A stretch of DNA of 38,566 nt from Bacteroidia bacterium (GTDB lineage: Bacteria; Bacteroidota; Bacteroidia; AKYH767-A; OLB10). The notes below the pieces were generated by a model. It worked only from the letters and a program-made list of their open reading frames with translations, was not told the DNA's origin and searched no databases. Below, one piece after another: positions 36,456 through 38,566 of this stretch. Position 1 is the first letter of the stretch; each line of letters starts with the position of its first letter. The DNA is taken from assembly GCA_017995075.1 (NCBI GenBank), contig JAGOJO010000017.1, forward strand, positions 1-38,566, in the 5' to 3' direction. The position numbers and the translations under genes are program-made.

Positions 36456-38566
36456 ATGATGAAATTTGATTTAAATAAATACCATTCTATAAATAACCCA
36501 TCCCTGGTTTCAGGAGGTTTTAAACACCTGTTTTGTTTTTTCTTTTTATGGATTTGTCTGGGGTTTGAGTCATCACGTTTGTATTCTCAAACTACCGGTT
36601 CAATGTTTACATTTGATGGTATTGACGATCGCGTAACAATTCCTGCTCATCCATCTTATGCCATTGGTTCAGGAAACTTCACAATAGAATTCTGGATGAA
36701 GCTGGATGGCCCTTATTCAGGTAGTGATGGAGTCATATTTTCTATGCAGGATTCAGCCACCCGTAACGGGGTGAGTATTGTTGCCAGTAGCAATTGGGTG
36801 ACCCTTTATATAAAAAATGGTCTGATCGCTCATGGTTATTATGCAATGCCATTAGGTTCACTTTATAATGGAAATTGTTACCACTATGCATTTGTAAGAT
36901 CAGGTAATCTGATAAAAGTATATGTAGATGGGGCTTTGGCAAATACATTTACAATTACTGCTGCTCTGAATATTTCGTCATATGATATATTATTTGGTGG
37001 CAGTAAAAATTATGGTGCAAGTAGTTCGCCATTTAAAGGCGCACTTAGAGATTTTAGAATATGGTCAATTCCATTGTCTCAGTTTCAGATTTTAAATAGG
37101 TTAAGAAATACAACGAATAGCCAGTTGACCAACCTCATCGGCGCATGGAAATTGAATGGAAATTTCAAACAAAAGGTTGAAGATGTATCCATGATCCAAA
37201 ATCATGGTAACAGAGGGAGTACTGCGGCTTCAGAGACGGCTGATCCATCCGCCATTTTTGGTTGCCCCGATTGTATAATGCATTCTGTTCAGTTGAGTGT
37301 ATTAACTTCAACAGCTGTTTGCGCTGGTGATTCAGCTTCTTTGAAAGTGCCTTTATTACCCGGTGAAACTTGTTTGTGGTTCAAGAACGGTGTTTTAATT
37401 AACGGTGCAGTTGATTCTGTTTATAAAGCGTCAAATTCTGGGATTTACTCGGCCAAAGTATTTAACTCGTCTGGTTGTTTCGTCTATTCAAACCCCATAA
37501 CTGTAAAAAAGTTATTGGAGGAGATTGGTAACATAAGTTGTAATTCCTGCTATGGTGTCAATAGTAAATTTTGTTGGTGGCAAGGCAGGAATGATACTTT
37601 GACAATGCCAGTATATGGTGGATACACTTATAAGTGGTATAAAGACAGTGTACTAATTCCGGGTGCAATATCCCATAAACTTCCGATTTCAGCTCCTGGA
37701 AAATATTATTGTACTGTAGAAGCTAATGGCTGTACAAAGTCGTCAAATATAGCAAGCTACTTTTCGCTTGATGCAAATATTTCTGCTGTAACATCTCCTC
37801 AAACTTGTCTTGATACATTGGTGACGTTAAGAGTGAATCAGAACATGTATCATAGTCCGCAATATCAGTGGAAGGTAAATAATTCATTAATCTCTGGAGC
37901 AACATCAAGTCAGATAACAACAAGTTTAACGGGAGGAATTCACTGTACTGTGAGGGATTCAATGATTTGTCCATCACAAGTCAATTCTGCAACTATCTAT
38001 GTAAACCATGGTGTTGCACCTGATTTATATATCAGCTACAATGATGAGTTAAATACGGGTGTTCGAATATACAGTGACTGCTCGTTTTTGGGTGGGGGGG
38101 TACTAAAGCTTGTCGATTCATATAACATCGAGTATTCAGATGCTGGGCTAATATCAACTTCATGGGGTGGCCATCCTACAATTTTTCCAATAACTCCAAC
38201 TTTAGTGCCTATATCCTTTACTGCTGATTATATTGTGTCCTATACTTCAGCTTGTGGTACGGGTTCCAATAATGCCCAAGTATTGTTTGCCGGTCTCGGC
38301 GCTGATAAACCTGCGATTGTTGGTATGTTAGGATCATGCAATCCAATAACACTAAGTGTTGAAGATCCTTTTTTAGATTGGAGCGCTTGTCAATGGTATA
38401 AGGATGGTTCACCAATTGCAGGTGCTGTATTCAATTCATATGTTGCTACTGAATCCGGTGATTATAGTTATGCGCTTTGGAATGATTGCGATTCTATAAT
38501 GTCTGATTTAAAACATGTTAGTGTTAATAGTAATATCAATATCACGGCTCCCGATGGAACAATAGT
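36456..38566 (+). CDS. Giant surface protein: LamG and Ig-like repeats (copy 4, 3' end beyond the window)
   Basis: The frame is open from ATG 36456 to the window end, 703 codons so far. The N-terminus (MMKFDLNKYHSINNPSLVSG, then FKHLFCFFFLWICLGF) and the LamG domain (MFTFDGIDDRVTIPAHPSYA, then GALRDFRIWSIPLSQFQI) match copy 3. GCPDC follows, then Ig-like repeats (LWFKNGVLINGAVDS, KWYKDSVLIPGAI, QWYKDGSPIAGAV). The PKD-like repeats and sorting domain expected from its relatives would lie downstream and are not seen. A run of seven G at 38094-38100 within the coding sequence, absent from copy 3, is currently in frame. Confidence 0.85.
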   Translation, partial: MMKFDLNKYHSINNPSLVSGGFKHLFCFFFLWICLGFESSRLYSQTTGSMFTFDGIDDRVTIPAHPSYAIGSGNFTIEFWMKLDGPYSGSDGVIFSMQDSATRNGVSIVASSNWVTLYIKNGLIAHGYYAMPLGSLYNGNCYHYAFVRSGNLIKVYVDGALANTFTITAALNISSYDILFGGSKNYGASSSPFKGALRDFRIWSIPLSQFQILNRLRNTTNSQLTNLIGAWKLNGNFKQKVEDVSMIQNHGNRGSTAASETADPSAIFGCPDCIMHSVQLSVLTSTAVCAGDSASLKVPLLPGETCLWFKNGVLINGAVDSVYKASNSGIYSAKVFNSSGCFVYSNPITVKKLLEEIGNISCNSCYGVNSKFCWWQGRNDTLTMPVYGGYTYKWYKDSVLIPGAISHKLPISAPGKYYCTVEANGCTKSSNIASYFSLDANISAVTSPQTCLDTLVTLRVNQNMYHSPQYQWKVNNSLISGATSSQITTSLTGGIHCTVRDSMICPSQVNSATIYVNHGVAPDLYISYNDELNTGVRIYSDCSFLGGGVLKLVDSYNIEYSDAGLISTSWGGHPTIFPITPTLVPISFTADYIVSYTSACGTGSNNAQVLFAGLGADKPAIVGMLGSCNPITLSVEDPFLDWSACQWYKDGSPIAGAVFNSYVATESGDYSYALWNDCDSIMSDLKHVSVNSNINITAPDGTI
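38094..38100 (+). repeat. G7 homopolymer inside LamG copy 4
   Basis: The run spans codons GGG-GGG-GTA following GGT. The frame stays homologous to copy 3 on both sides, so the gene is in the full-length state here. A change of one G would truncate the protein. Confidence 0.7.

Larger units (their letters stand above)
36418..38566 (+). repeat. Tandem paralogue unit, second copy (runs off the window)
   Basis: Aligns with 32516-34640. The signal-peptide region, the GCPDC-to-first-Ig segment (37261-37460) and 38401-38490 are nearly identical to copy 3. The middle of the LamG domain and 38041-38400 are strongly diverged. Confidence 0.85.

Noticed and set aside
23854-38566. CRISPR array among the repeated sequences
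   Set aside because: Repeats are protein-coding Ig and PKD modules of variable sequence, not short identical repeats with regular spacers, and no cas genes are present.

Overview
The window is a chromosomal segment of a member of the Bacteroidota. Three things point there. Promoters have the Bacteroidota form TTG-N19-TAnnTTTG (213-242, 4327-4356). Start codons lack clear Shine-Dalgarno sequences. Five large secreted proteins carry, or appear to carry, C-terminal type IX secretion system (T9SS) sorting domains. The exact genus cannot be read from the sequence.

Region 1 (1-18,900) is the translation/transcription core cluster: the end of a probable Hpt-domain gene, rpsU, a XerC/D-type recombinase, hpf, four tRNAs (Thr-TGT, Tyr-GTA, Gly-TCC, Thr-GGT), tuf, tRNA-Trp, secE, nusG, rplK, rplA, rplJ, rplL, rpoB, rpoC and a DUF3467 gene. 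All genes are on the + strand. This order is typical of the phylum, but a 676-codon T9SS cargo gene sits between hpf and the tRNAs, flanked by its own terminator. Hairpins mark the ends of rpsU, hpf, the cargo gene, tuf and rpoC. A 14-bp perfect hairpin separates rplL from rpoB.

Region 2 (18,960-23,550) is a small + strand group: a flippase-like (LPG_synthase_TM) membrane protein overlapping a family 2 glycosyltransferase by ATGA, a periplasmic TPR/PD40 protein that looks like PorE without its OmpA domain, and a DEDDh exonuclease.

Region 3 (23,550-38,566) is an AT-rich accessory region. It holds four giant genes with one architecture: signal peptide, LamG-like domain, a GCxxC motif, several Ig-like repeats, three PKD-like repeats and a T9SS-type C-terminus. 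The fourth runs off the window, so its C-terminal half is unseen. Copies 3 and 4 are tandem paralogues with a mosaic of near-identical and strongly diverged stretches. Copy 1 is bracketed by a 146-bp direct repeat of the exonuclease 3' end. Two intergenic regions carry related fragments of an unidentified gene end on the - strand. Between copies 1 and 2 lies an AAA ATPase/DUF4143 gene preceded by two 30-bp palindromic elements with ATCCG/CGGAT ends. The region looks like a recombining surface-adhesin locus appended to the conserved core.
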